Source of the DNA: Dyadobacter linearis
GTDB lineage: Bacteria > Bacteroidota > Bacteroidia > Cytophagales > Spirosomataceae
Assembly (NCBI RefSeq): GCF_907165045.1
Contig: NZ_CAJRAU010000006.1
Span: 186,001 to 250,000, forward strand
Direction of reading: 5' to 3'
Length of the DNA stretch: 64,000 bases
Under the pieces are notes generated by a model. The model had not been told where the DNA came from and did not search any database. It saw only the letters and a program-made list of their open reading frames with translations. This document shows positions 43,743 through 51,450 of the stretch, piece after piece; position 1 is the stretch's first letter, and every line of letters begins with the position of its first letter. Made by a program: the position numbers and the translations under genes.

Positions 43743-44486
43743 ATGAAAAAAATCCTCGATTACCTCCTTGGCAGCCTTTATCTCGTGCATTTCGGATTAA
43801 CGCTTTTGATATTCCACGTAGTCCAGGCGGTTGCTTTCAATATATTCGGAAAGAAGGCACATAAGGTGGTGGTCGATTACATGAATTTTTCCCTTACCTA
43901 TGGCCTGTATCTTACCGGCGCCCGGATTAATCTAATCAACCTTACCGAACTGCCCGATAACCGCCCGATCATATTTGTCGCTAATCACCAGAGCAGTTTT
44001 GATATTGCGGCTGTGTATTGGTTTCTGAGAAAATATCACCCAAGATTTGTTTCCAAAATAGAGCTTGCAAAAGGTGTTCCAGGCATCTCCTACAATTTGC
44101 GGAAAAGCGGCGCGGCGCTGATCAATCGCAAGGACGGTAAGCAGGCTGTCACAGAGATCGCCCGGCTGGGCAAGCTGATCCAGGACGAAAAAGCTTCGGT
44201 TATCATTTTCCCCGAAGGAACCCGCACCGCCTCCGGGATCATGCGACCATTCGTGACCGGCGGTGTTGCTACTCTATTAAAACGTGCACCCGATGCGCTG
44301 ATCGTGCCGATTGCAATCGATGGAACCGGCGCATTTAACCCGAAAGGAATTTTTCCGCTGAAATCATTTTCCAACCTGAGCTGGACGGTGCTGCCGGGTA
44401 TTGAACCGACCGGAAGAAAGGTTGAAGAGATACTCGCTGAGGCGCAGGAAGAAATCAGAAAAAAAATCCGCATTACTACCAACTAG
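43743..44486 (+). CDS. plsC: 1-acyl-sn-glycerol-3-phosphate acyltransferase
   Basis: A 247-residue membrane-associated acyltransferase that converts lysophosphatidate to phosphatidate in phospholipid synthesis. An N-terminal hydrophobic helix (residues ~8-35) precedes NHQSSFD (His82, Asp87), the catalytic HX4D motif, and FPEGTR near residue 155, the phosphate-binding motif. It is divergent from the acyl-ACP desaturase with a 142-bp gap holding a possible shared operator. Confidence 0.9.
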   Translation: MKKILDYLLGSLYLVHFGLTLLIFHVVQAVAFNIFGKKAHKVVVDYMNFSLTYGLYLTGARINLINLTELPDNRPIIFVANHQSSFDIAAVYWFLRKYHPRFVSKIELAKGVPGISYNLRKSGAALINRKDGKQAVTEIARLGKLIQDEKASVIIFPEGTRTASGIMRPFVTGGVATLLKRAPDALIVPIAIDGTGAFNPKGIFPLKSFSNLSWTVLPGIEPTGRKVEEILAEAQEEIRKKIRITTN

Positions 44487-44564
44487 CTGCTTCAAGCTGG
44501 TTTTCAATCACTTACTTATCAAAAGTAAGGTCAATTTCCATGACTTTTTAGGGGTTTACTTGCC

Positions 44565-44578
44565 TTAACAATTGTTAA
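44565..44578. promoter_or_regulatory. 14-bp perfect palindrome upstream of the basic secreted protein
   Basis: TTAACAATTGTTAA lies 65 bp before the next ATG, in a gap with no other gene. It could be an operator, but AT-rich palindromes of this length can arise by chance. Confidence 0.25.
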
Positions 44579-44643
44579 CAATGGCACTTTAAACCTATGT
44601 GGTTCGCGGCTCTCTAACCCACGAACTTTAACATTTATTGGTC

Positions 44644-45054
44644 ATGAAAAAGATACTTTTTGCCGTCGCATTACTTGCTTTTGGATTCACATCAGCTTCT
44701 GCACAATATGGTCCCCGCCACGACGGTCGCGATCGCTACGACAACCGCGACCGTTACGATCATAGTGACAGAAACAGGCACGGATCGGATATCAACTATA
44801 TGCAGCGGCAGGCGCGCCAGCAAATCGCGCAGGGTGTACAGCGGGGCACACTTAATTCCCGGGAAGCAAATGCATTAATTGGCCAATATGAAAGAATTGA
44901 GGCCAGAGAGCGCAGTTTCAGCCGTCGCGGAAGATTGTCGCCGCGTGAATCAAAAATCATTCGCCACGATCTGGAAAGATTGATGGCCGATACGCAAAGG
45001 CTGAGCAGCCGCCGGGGTGAGGGCTGGGCTCGCGAGCGCAGAAACAGATATTAA
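44644..45054 (+). CDS. Small secreted Arg/Asp-rich protein
   Basis: A 136-residue protein with a clear signal peptide (MKKILFAVALLAFGFTSASAQ). The mature N-terminus has YD-R-D repeats (HDGRDRYDNRDRYDHSDRNRH). The C-terminal part is helical, with heptad-like REANALIGQYERIEARER and a very basic end (RRGEGWARERRNRY). The family is not named to my knowledge; similar short periplasmic proteins are frequent in Cytophagales. ATG 44644 was chosen over a TTG two codons upstream. A strong terminator follows. Confidence 0.65.
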   Translation: MKKILFAVALLAFGFTSASAQYGPRHDGRDRYDNRDRYDHSDRNRHGSDINYMQRQARQQIAQGVQRGTLNSREANALIGQYERIEARERSFSRRGRLSPRESKIIRHDLERLMADTQRLSSRRGEGWARERRNRY

Positions 45055-45087
45055 GTTCTTATGGCAGTTGAAGGTTTAGGGTAATGC

Positions 45088-45124
45088 AAAAAGCGCCGGA
45101 TCATTGGTCCGGCGCTTTTTTTAT
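45088..45124. terminator. Bidirectional terminator between convergent genes
   Basis: AAAAAGCGCCGGA and TCCGGCGCTTTTT form a 13-bp perfect stem with a 7-nt loop. T-runs follow on both strands, so it serves the secreted-protein gene and the convergent GNAT gene. Confidence 0.92.
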
Positions 45125-45573
45125 TCTTCATTTTTAAAATAACGCACCAGCTTTACGTGCGACTTCTCAAACCCCGCCTGCTCGTAAAACCGGTGGGCTT
45201 GCTCCCTGGTGCTGCGGGAAGTTACTTCCATTTGCACAGCACCTGCTTTTCTGGCAAAATCAATAGCCCGTGCGATCAATACGCTGCCGATATTCTGAGA
45301 CCGGAATTCCGGCTCCACATACATTTCCTGAATTTCAGAAACCAGTGCAGCATGGTGCAGCAAAGACTGAATATGACAACTGACAATACCCACAGCGACA
45401 TTTTCATAAAATGCCAGGAAGTAACGGATGTTATTATTTTTTAGGTTTCTGTCAAATACAACGTTGAAATTCTGCCGGTCCAAAACCATATTTTCCAGTC
45501 CGCATATCATTTTATAAGCTATTTCACGGTCTTCGGCAGTAGCTGCCCGGATTTGGAGGTGGTTCTGATTCAT
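45121..45573 (-). CDS. GNAT-family N-acetyltransferase
   Basis: A 150-residue cytoplasmic acetyl-CoA-dependent acetyltransferase. EIQEMYVEPEFRSQNIGSVLIARAIDFARKAGA is the core acetyl-CoA-binding motif A (R/Q-x-x-G-x-G/S). RSTREQAHRFYEQAGFEKS is motif B. It resembles the PhnO-like branch. The acceptor is not predictable, and the neighbours give no clue. Confidence 0.82.
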   Translation of the reverse strand: MNQNHLQIRAATAEDREIAYKMICGLENMVLDRQNFNVVFDRNLKNNNIRYFLAFYENVAVGIVSCHIQSLLHHAALVSEIQEMYVEPEFRSQNIGSVLIARAIDFARKAGAVQMEVTSRSTREQAHRFYEQAGFEKSHVKLVRYFKNEE

Positions 45574-45811
45574 TTGCTATCCGTATGTTGAGTAATAATT
45601 TGTCGACAGCAAAAATAAACTATTTCTCAGGCCAGAGTATCACGTGCCCGGCTTTATCTCTGCTAATATTCTCCCAGGACATTTTACCTACTCACAAAAC
45701 AATGGGCTGGATATACAAACGGTGAGGTTTGAATATGACTGCAAAACGCTTTGGTACGATTGTTTAAAATGCACGCATCATTACTCGGCACACGATCATA
45801 CTAACCGGAAT

Positions 45812-47071
45812 ATGACAACTCAACCAGTCAAACGCAGAACATCTAAAAGGAAACGCACCACGCAGATCGTCATTGGACTTATTCTCCTGATCGTCACGAT
45901 CCGGCTGATTTTACCTTACGTGGTGCTTCATTTTGCAAATAAAAGTCTGGCAAATATGAGCGGTTACTATGGTCATATTGAAGATGTAGACCTGGCAATT
46001 ATCCGCGGCGCGTATCGTGTCGACAGTATTTATCTGAACAAAGCCGATACGATCACAGGAAAGCAGACCCCATTTTTCGCATCCTCGGCGATCGACCTCG
46101 CGCTGGAATGGAAGGCGTTGTTCAAGGGAGAAATCGTGGGACAAGTATTTTTACAGCAGCCCTATTTGCGATTTACAAAAGACAAAGTGGAGCCAAAGGA
46201 AATTGTGAAGGACTCGGCGGATTTCAGGAAAGTGCTGGACAAATTCATGCCGCTCAGTATCAACCATTTCGAAATAAATGGCGGTGTTATCGAATATAAG
46301 GATTTCACGAGTAAGCCGGTAGTTGATATTTCAATGACCCAGCTACATCTGATCGCCCGGAATTTGCGCAACAGCTACGATTCCACAGCGCTGCTTCCTG
46401 CCACTGTCAATGCGACGGCCAATATTTATGAAGGTACCCTGCGGATGGACGCCAGGCTGAACCCGCTGGCCGATAATCCGACGTTTGATATGAGTGCAGA
46501 ACTTAAGAATACGAACCTGGTGAAGCTGAACGATTTTTTCCAGGCCTACGCCAAAATAGATGTGAACGACGGGCGGTTTGGGTTGTATACCGAGGTCGCA
46601 GCAAAGAACAATGCATTTACGGGTTACGTAAAGCCGGTGATCCAAAACCTGGATATCTTGGGTAAAGAAGACCGTAAGGACAATCTATTCCAGAAAATGT
46701 GGGAAGCGGTTGCCGGTGGTGTCGGAGAGATTTTTGAGAATCAGCGTAAAGACCAGGTAGCGACTAAAATTCCATTCAAAGGGAAATTGGATGACCCGAA
46801 AACTAATGTCTGGGTTACTATTGCAACTATTTTACAAAATGCTTTCATCAGTGCATTGCAGCCTTCCATTGATAACGAGATCAGTATCGGCTCGGTAGAG
46901 TCTCCGGGTACAGAAAAGAAAACCTTCCTTCAAAAAGTTTTCGGTAAAGACGATAAGCCGGAAAACAGTACGAAAGAAGTAAAAAAAGAGGAAAAGAAGG
47001 AGGCTAGAAAGGAAGAAAGAAAGGAGAAAAAAGAGGAGCGGAAAGAAAAGAGAGCAAATAAGAAAGACTAA
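45812..47071 (+). CDS. DUF748 / AsmA-like inner-membrane-anchored protein
   Basis: A 419-residue protein with one N-terminal helix (IVIGLILLIVTIRLILPYVVLHF) and a long beta-rich periplasmic part. Segments such as HIEDVDLAIIRGAYRVDSIYL, FEINGGVIEYKDF and LRMDARLNPLADNPTFDMSAEL are typical of DUF748/AsmA proteins, which resemble lipid-transfer bridges. The last ~45 residues are almost wholly Lys and Glu and should form a charged helix. ATG 45812 was chosen because the basic segment before the helix starts there; the frame is open for 56 codons upstream without family similarity. Confidence 0.75.
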   Translation: MTTQPVKRRTSKRKRTTQIVIGLILLIVTIRLILPYVVLHFANKSLANMSGYYGHIEDVDLAIIRGAYRVDSIYLNKADTITGKQTPFFASSAIDLALEWKALFKGEIVGQVFLQQPYLRFTKDKVEPKEIVKDSADFRKVLDKFMPLSINHFEINGGVIEYKDFTSKPVVDISMTQLHLIARNLRNSYDSTALLPATVNATANIYEGTLRMDARLNPLADNPTFDMSAELKNTNLVKLNDFFQAYAKIDVNDGRFGLYTEVAAKNNAFTGYVKPVIQNLDILGKEDRKDNLFQKMWEAVAGGVGEIFENQRKDQVATKIPFKGKLDDPKTNVWVTIATILQNAFISALQPSIDNEISIGSVESPGTEKKTFLQKVFGKDDKPENSTKEVKKEEKKEARKEERKEKKEERKEKRANKKD

Positions 47072-47075
47072 TACT

Positions 47076-47113
47076 TTCGGGGTACGGCGAACATAACCGT
47101 ACCCCGAATTTTC
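47076..47113 (+). terminator. Terminator hairpin between the AsmA-like gene and the cupredoxin fusion gene
   Basis: TTCGGGGTACGG and CCGTACCCCGAA form a 12-bp perfect stem with a 9-nt loop, followed by TTTTC. It overlaps the stop codon of the convergent gene. Confidence 0.8.
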
Positions 47114-50000
47114 ATTTCCCTTCGCCCAGCATTTTCCCGATCAGCATTTGGCTTTCGTGGTTTTCATGCGAGCCGGTGTGACCAAGTTTGTCATTCAGTT
47201 CTTTCAAAACCTTTTTAGAATCTTCCGTACCAATCGCGGCAACACGCTGGATTGTGTAAGGCAAAATTTTCGGCAGTTTCGATTTCTCCGCCATTTGTAA
47301 TGCACGCTTCATATCAAGCGCAGCCAGAGGTTCAGCTGCGTACCACACCATCAGCGGCATATTATGATCGTCCCTATCTTCCGCCTTTTGCATTAATGCC
47401 TCTACTACTTCCCATCGCTGCGAGGGTTCAACTCTGGTCATCGCCGAGGCGAGGTACAACCTTACCAATGCAGAATTGTCGCTCTGTGCCATTTCAGCAA
47501 ACTTTTTTAATGTTTCGGGAGAAAGGCTTTTGTCCTCCGCCAGCAATTGTATCGCCCAGCTTCTTACATATTCACTTTCATTTGTTAGGAGTTCTGTAAG
47601 TTCTTTGTCGTCGATACCTTTCGTTACATGCAGAGTCCACAGTGCGCGCAGCTTGCGGGTTGCGTCCGGGTTTTTAGCCAAAATTTCCTTTAATGCTTTG
47701 TGAACCTTCTTGTTCGGCCCCCTTTCCTGCAAGATCGTCCTCGCCTGGCGAACATACCATTCGTTTGTATTGAGTTGATAATTAACCAGTTCCAGGTCAG
47801 AAGCTTTGGTCAGATCTACTTTTATCCATTTGTCATTTTCGTGGGAAATTTTAAAAATCCGCCCCATGGTTTTGTCATGCACGTCGGGATTGGGACTGTG
47901 ACACTGGTTTTTATCGTACCAGTCAATCGCCCAAACCGAGCCGCTGGCGTCGTACTTAAAGTTTAGCCACTGCGACCAGGAATCATTCATCGCCATGAAG
48001 TCCGGCCGGTGCTGCGCCACGTACCCCGACCCTTTTTTCTCAAAACGATCGATATTCATCCGCGCGCCATTGATATTATTCATGAATATCTCATTGCGAT
48101 ATTCTTTTGGCCAGCTGTCGGTCAGGTATATCATCGCCCCAGCGTGTGCATGTCCGCCCCCAGCCGCCGCCGAGCGGAAGTTGCCCGCGTGCGGCCCGCG
48201 TTCTCCCAGCCAATGCACGTGGTCGCCGATGGTTTTGATATCATCATAAGTATACGGATTGAAATGCTTGCCTGCCTGGCGCTGGTAGCGTGCGCCCTGG
48301 ATCACGTGGTACATGTGCGGGATCACGCAAACCGTAATAAAGGGGTAACCGTAATCATTAAAATCGATTCCCCAGGGGTTGCTCGAACCTTCTGCGAACA
48401 GTTCAAATTTCTGGGTTGTGGGATGAAACCGCCAAACACCGGCATTCAATTTTGTGCGCTCTGAGTCCGGTGCGCCGGGTTTACCTACATTGGAATGCGT
48501 GAAAACGCCGTGTGTTCCGTACAGCCAGCCGTCGGGTCCCCAGCGGAGACTATTGAGCACTTCGTGGGTATCTTCCAAACCCCAGCCGTCGAGTAAGGTC
48601 TGCGCCGGACCGGCTGGTTTATCTGTTTTCGGGTCAATTGGGATATAGATCAAATAAGGCGCAGAGCCCAACCAAACGCCGCCCATTCCCACTTCAATGC
48701 CACTGATCAGGTTCAATTTGTCAGCAAAAAGCTTTTTGCTGTCTAGCTTCCCATCCCCGTCGGTATCCTCCATAATGAATATCTTGTCCCTACCCTGCCC
48801 TTCCGGCGCACGCACTGGGTAAGTGTGGCTTTCCACCACCCATAACCTGCCTTTTGCGTCGATCGTGAATGCAATCGGTTTAATTATCTCCGGCTCGGAA
48901 GCAGCGAGCGTAACCTTGAAACCTTTTGGAGGCGTCATAGCCGCAGCTGCTTTCTCTCCCGACAATCCTGCATTCAAAACGGGATCGAGAGGCGGCAAAA
49001 TGATGATATCTGCGGCTTTTAATTCGTTGGCAAATGCAGGGCGGCTTGGGTAAAACAGGAATTCATCAAAGTTGATGTGTGCCCATTTATCGTTCGGAAT
49101 GTAAGGGATTTGAGAAATGCCGGTCTCATTGTCTATAATGCGAATAAAAATCTCTTGTCCGAGGTACTTCTGCAAATCCACCACAGCAGGTTGCAGCGTG
49201 GCCCTACCCTGCCCGGTTATGTGGTAAATAATGCTGTCCGTTCCAGCGAGTACCAGCTCCACGCGCGTATCCTGCAATGCCCCGCCCGACACTTTAAATG
49301 CAGCAAAAGGCTGGGTAATCTTAAACGGAGCCGATATTAATGTACCTGTCAGCTTTGCATTCGTATTGCCGCCGCTGCTCAGGAAATACTTACCGTCAAA
49401 TCCAATGTGTAAATCTTTGTCGTGAACCGGCGAAGGATCGGCGCTGATCAATGGATTCGCAAAAGCATCTCCCGTAGCAGTCCAGTCTTTCAGGGAGCCC
49501 GATTCGAAATTGAGGTTCAAAGGCTGTCCATCCTTCATCGGGAGCTGGCCCGCTACCGTTTGTTCGTTGATATCACCTTCTACTACCTCAAAGCTCCCCA
49601 CCATTCCCGCAGCGCGGTGCCCGGGCACTGAGCAGAAATAGGTATCGCTGTCTTTGGCGACAAAATTGATGGTAGTACTGGCTCCTTTTTCGAGTATCAC
49701 CTTGCTTTTTATCCCCAGTTTTTCCAAAGCAATATCATGCGTCATGAGCTCGCCGTTGGTAATCTTGATCCGCACCCTATCTCCCTTTTTGGCCTTCAAT
49801 GTAGGATTTCGTGCACCGTCGGGTCCGAAGAAACCGAGCATGGTCGCTTCCAATGCAAAGTCCCTGTCAAACTTTCCTGTATCCTGTCTGGCAGTGGTGG
49901 TCTTCGCTGCGACAGCCTTCGACTTCTGGGCAGCCACAGGGATTTTTGATGTCGCCGCCACAGTTATCAATAAGGCGACAATAATGCGAAACGAGGTCAT
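47112..50000 (-). CDS. Cupredoxin / PVC-type beta-propeller / HEAT-repeat fusion protein
   Basis: A 962-residue exported protein. A plastocyanin/azurin-like domain at ~45-142 has all four type 1 copper ligands: His88, Cys123, His128 and Met133 (YFCSVPGHRAAGM). A beta-sandwich of unknown role follows at ~155-325 (LNFESGSLKDWTATGD). A membrane-bound-dehydrogenase-type propeller comes next (LAASEPEIIKPIAFTIDAKGRLWVVESHTYP, EDTDGDGKLD, WGPDGWLYGTHG), then HEAT-like repeats to the end. Many relatives end in a CxxCH cytochrome c domain; none is present here. ATG 50000 was chosen over an upstream TTG. Probably a periplasmic redox enzyme; substrate unknown. Confidence 0.75.
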   Translation of the reverse strand: MTSFRIIVALLITVAATSKIPVAAQKSKAVAAKTTTARQDTGKFDRDFALEATMLGFFGPDGARNPTLKAKKGDRVRIKITNGELMTHDIALEKLGIKSKVILEKGASTTINFVAKDSDTYFCSVPGHRAAGMVGSFEVVEGDINEQTVAGQLPMKDGQPLNLNFESGSLKDWTATGDAFANPLISADPSPVHDKDLHIGFDGKYFLSSGGNTNAKLTGTLISAPFKITQPFAAFKVSGGALQDTRVELVLAGTDSIIYHITGQGRATLQPAVVDLQKYLGQEIFIRIIDNETGISQIPYIPNDKWAHINFDEFLFYPSRPAFANELKAADIIILPPLDPVLNAGLSGEKAAAAMTPPKGFKVTLAASEPEIIKPIAFTIDAKGRLWVVESHTYPVRAPEGQGRDKIFIMEDTDGDGKLDSKKLFADKLNLISGIEVGMGGVWLGSAPYLIYIPIDPKTDKPAGPAQTLLDGWGLEDTHEVLNSLRWGPDGWLYGTHGVFTHSNVGKPGAPDSERTKLNAGVWRFHPTTQKFELFAEGSSNPWGIDFNDYGYPFITVCVIPHMYHVIQGARYQRQAGKHFNPYTYDDIKTIGDHVHWLGERGPHAGNFRSAAAGGGHAHAGAMIYLTDSWPKEYRNEIFMNNINGARMNIDRFEKKGSGYVAQHRPDFMAMNDSWSQWLNFKYDASGSVWAIDWYDKNQCHSPNPDVHDKTMGRIFKISHENDKWIKVDLTKASDLELVNYQLNTNEWYVRQARTILQERGPNKKVHKALKEILAKNPDATRKLRALWTLHVTKGIDDKELTELLTNESEYVRSWAIQLLAEDKSLSPETLKKFAEMAQSDNSALVRLYLASAMTRVEPSQRWEVVEALMQKAEDRDDHNMPLMVWYAAEPLAALDMKRALQMAEKSKLPKILPYTIQRVAAIGTEDSKKVLKELNDKLGHTGSHENHESQMLIGKMLGEGK

Positions 50001-50104
50001 AAACTGGCAATTAGTGTTAGGAATATCTGGGGATAAAATCAAAAGAAAGCTCGATTACTAATTTACTTATATGCATTTCGTAACGCAAAGGAGCCGAATT
50101 ATGA

Positions 50105-50160
50105 CGATTCAGAAAAAATATAGTTGAAAAAATTCATTTTCAAATCAGAAAAAATTCAAT
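50105..50160. promoter_or_regulatory. Candidate autoregulatory operator of the Xre-RES module
   Basis: TTGAAAA (50124-50130) and TTTTCAA (50137-50143) form an inverted repeat with a 6-bp spacer. Around it TCAGAAAAAAT and TCAGAAAAAAT-like copies repeat on both sides. This repeat-rich stretch directly upstream of the antitoxin is where a toxin-antitoxin complex would be expected to bind. Confidence 0.45.
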
Positions 50161-50191
50161 ATCTTTGGGGACTCAACAATGAAAAAAGGAA

Positions 50192-50602
50192 ATGAAAAGC
50201 GTCAAAACTATATTCAGTGATCTTGACTTATCAAGCGATTTCGCGATTATCGTTTTGGCGCGTAAAGGTGTACACACGAAGGTATTTTATGAGTTTGCAG
50301 AAGCGATTAAAATGCCCGAAAAAAACTTAGCAGCTATGATCAATCTGTCTTCAAGAACAATCAGCAATTACAGCGAAGCCGGCAAGAGCCTGGACGCTCC
50401 TCAGGGAGAGCATTTATTAAAATTGATAGCACTTTATGAAAAGGGGGAGCTCCTTTTCGGGAATACGAGTGAGTTTAATTACTGGCTGGCGAAGCCTTCC
50501 TGGAATTCGGCCGAGAAGCCGGTGAGCTGGCTGACCACGAGCGGAGGTGTCGGGTTTATCAGCGCGGAGCTGGATCGTCTTGCTCAGGGATATCCTGCCT
50601 GA
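50192..50602 (+). CDS. Xre/MbcA/ParS-type antitoxin (DUF2384)
   Basis: A 136-residue protein. The N-terminal half has an Xre-like helical domain (FAEAIKMPEKNLAAMINLSSRTISNYSE). The C-terminal half is the MbcA/ParS/Xre antitoxin toxin-binding domain (LLKLIALYEKGELLFGNTSEFNYWLAKPSWN, then DRLAQGYPA). The RES toxin gene begins one base after its stop codon, the normal order and spacing for Xre-RES systems. It should neutralise the toxin and repress the operon. Confidence 0.88.
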   Translation: MKSVKTIFSDLDLSSDFAIIVLARKGVHTKVFYEFAEAIKMPEKNLAAMINLSSRTISNYSEAGKSLDAPQGEHLLKLIALYEKGELLFGNTSEFNYWLAKPSWNSAEKPVSWLTTSGGVGFISAELDRLAQGYPA

Positions 50603-50603
50603 T

Positions 50604-51080
50604 ATGCTTGTTTACAGAATTGTGCACCAGGCTTACAGCTCAAATCTTCTGGCTTCGGGCGTCGCAGGCCGGTGGAACAGGGAAGGCAGCAAAGTAATCT
50701 ATGCCTCTGAATCTATCCCCCTCGCACTACTGGAAAATTTTTTCAGAAGGCAGGGTGTCGGGTTTAATAGAGATTTCAAGATCATGTTTATCGAAGTGCC
50801 GGAGCCGTTTTCACTTAAAACCGTGAATATGGACGATCTGGGCTTAGCCTGGCGAGATCCTTATGATTATTCAGGATGCCAGCCCATAGGCGACCACTGG
50901 TTTCGGATGCTGCAATCGCTGGTATTACAAGTACCTTCTGCGGTGATGCCCGAAGCCTGTAATTATGTGATCAATACGCTGCATCCGCAGTTTAAGACGG
51001 TTAAAATTGTGGCGGTCACTGACCTGGTCCCCGACCCGCGCATTGAAGAAATACTGAAAAACTATTCGAAAAAAGGATAA
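50604..51080 (+). CDS. RES-domain toxin
   Basis: A 158-residue RES family toxin. YRIVHQAYSSNLLASGVAGRWNREGSKVIYAS contains the conserved Arg, the GRWN motif and Tyr, and ESIPLALLE the conserved Glu/Ser region of the NAD-binding pocket. Characterised RES toxins (MbcT, ParT and related) degrade NAD+ or ADP-ribosylate a target. ATG 50604 was chosen because MLVYRIVH is the family's start; earlier in-frame starts overlap the antitoxin. The key residues are present, so it is probably active. Confidence 0.87.
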   Translation: MLVYRIVHQAYSSNLLASGVAGRWNREGSKVIYASESIPLALLENFFRRQGVGFNRDFKIMFIEVPEPFSLKTVNMDDLGLAWRDPYDYSGCQPIGDHWFRMLQSLVLQVPSAVMPEACNYVINTLHPQFKTVKIVAVTDLVPDPRIEEILKNYSKKG

Positions 51081-51085
51081 ACTTC

Positions 51086-51439
51086 CTATTGTTTCGCTAT
51101 CCGGAGCACCAAGATTTTCCGGATCAGGTCGAGCGGCAGCGGCTTATCCAATGGGAAATGCACTGATCCTTTCGTCCCTTTGTAGCCCGACAACTCCTCT
51201 TTCAATGTTTCGGCCAACTGTACAGTAATGGGGTACAATGCAATATGCTTTTTCCAGCCGCCGAAATAGATCAGGTAGCTTCCATTCAGATTAAATGTTG
51301 GCATATCGTAGGAAATAGTCTCCTCAGCATCGGGCGCAACTTCGCGGATTATCTGCCTGATCTGTTCCAGCTTTTCAGATACTTCCTCTGGGAAAGCTGA
51401 AATGTATTCGTCGATTGTCTGAGATTTTGCTTTTGCCAT
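51086..51439 (-). CDS. DUF1801 / iron-chaperone-like protein (YdhG type)
   Basis: A 117-residue cytoplasmic protein. TIDEYISAFPEEVSEKLEQIRQIIREVAPDAEETISYDMPTF is the classic DUF1801 N-terminus, and the YFGGWKKHIALYPI and GSVHFPLDKPLPLDLIRKI segments complete the domain. The fold relates to frataxin-like iron chaperones such as YdhG of Bacillus, but biochemical function in Bacteroidota is not known. The gene is convergent with the RES toxin, 5 bp apart. Confidence 0.82.
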   Translation of the reverse strand: MAKAKSQTIDEYISAFPEEVSEKLEQIRQIIREVAPDAEETISYDMPTFNLNGSYLIYFGGWKKHIALYPITVQLAETLKEELSGYKGTKGSVHFPLDKPLPLDLIRKILVLRIAKQ

Positions 51440-51450
51440 CAGCAGAACAC

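Noticed and set aside
45644..45811. N-terminal extension of the AsmA-like protein by 56 residues
   Set aside because: The extension has no similarity to the family and no signal; the basic segment before the membrane helix starts naturally at ATG 45812.
50179..50220. ATG at 50179 as a leader peptide before the antitoxin
   Set aside because: It is in a different frame, ends after about a dozen codons and has no features of an attenuator.
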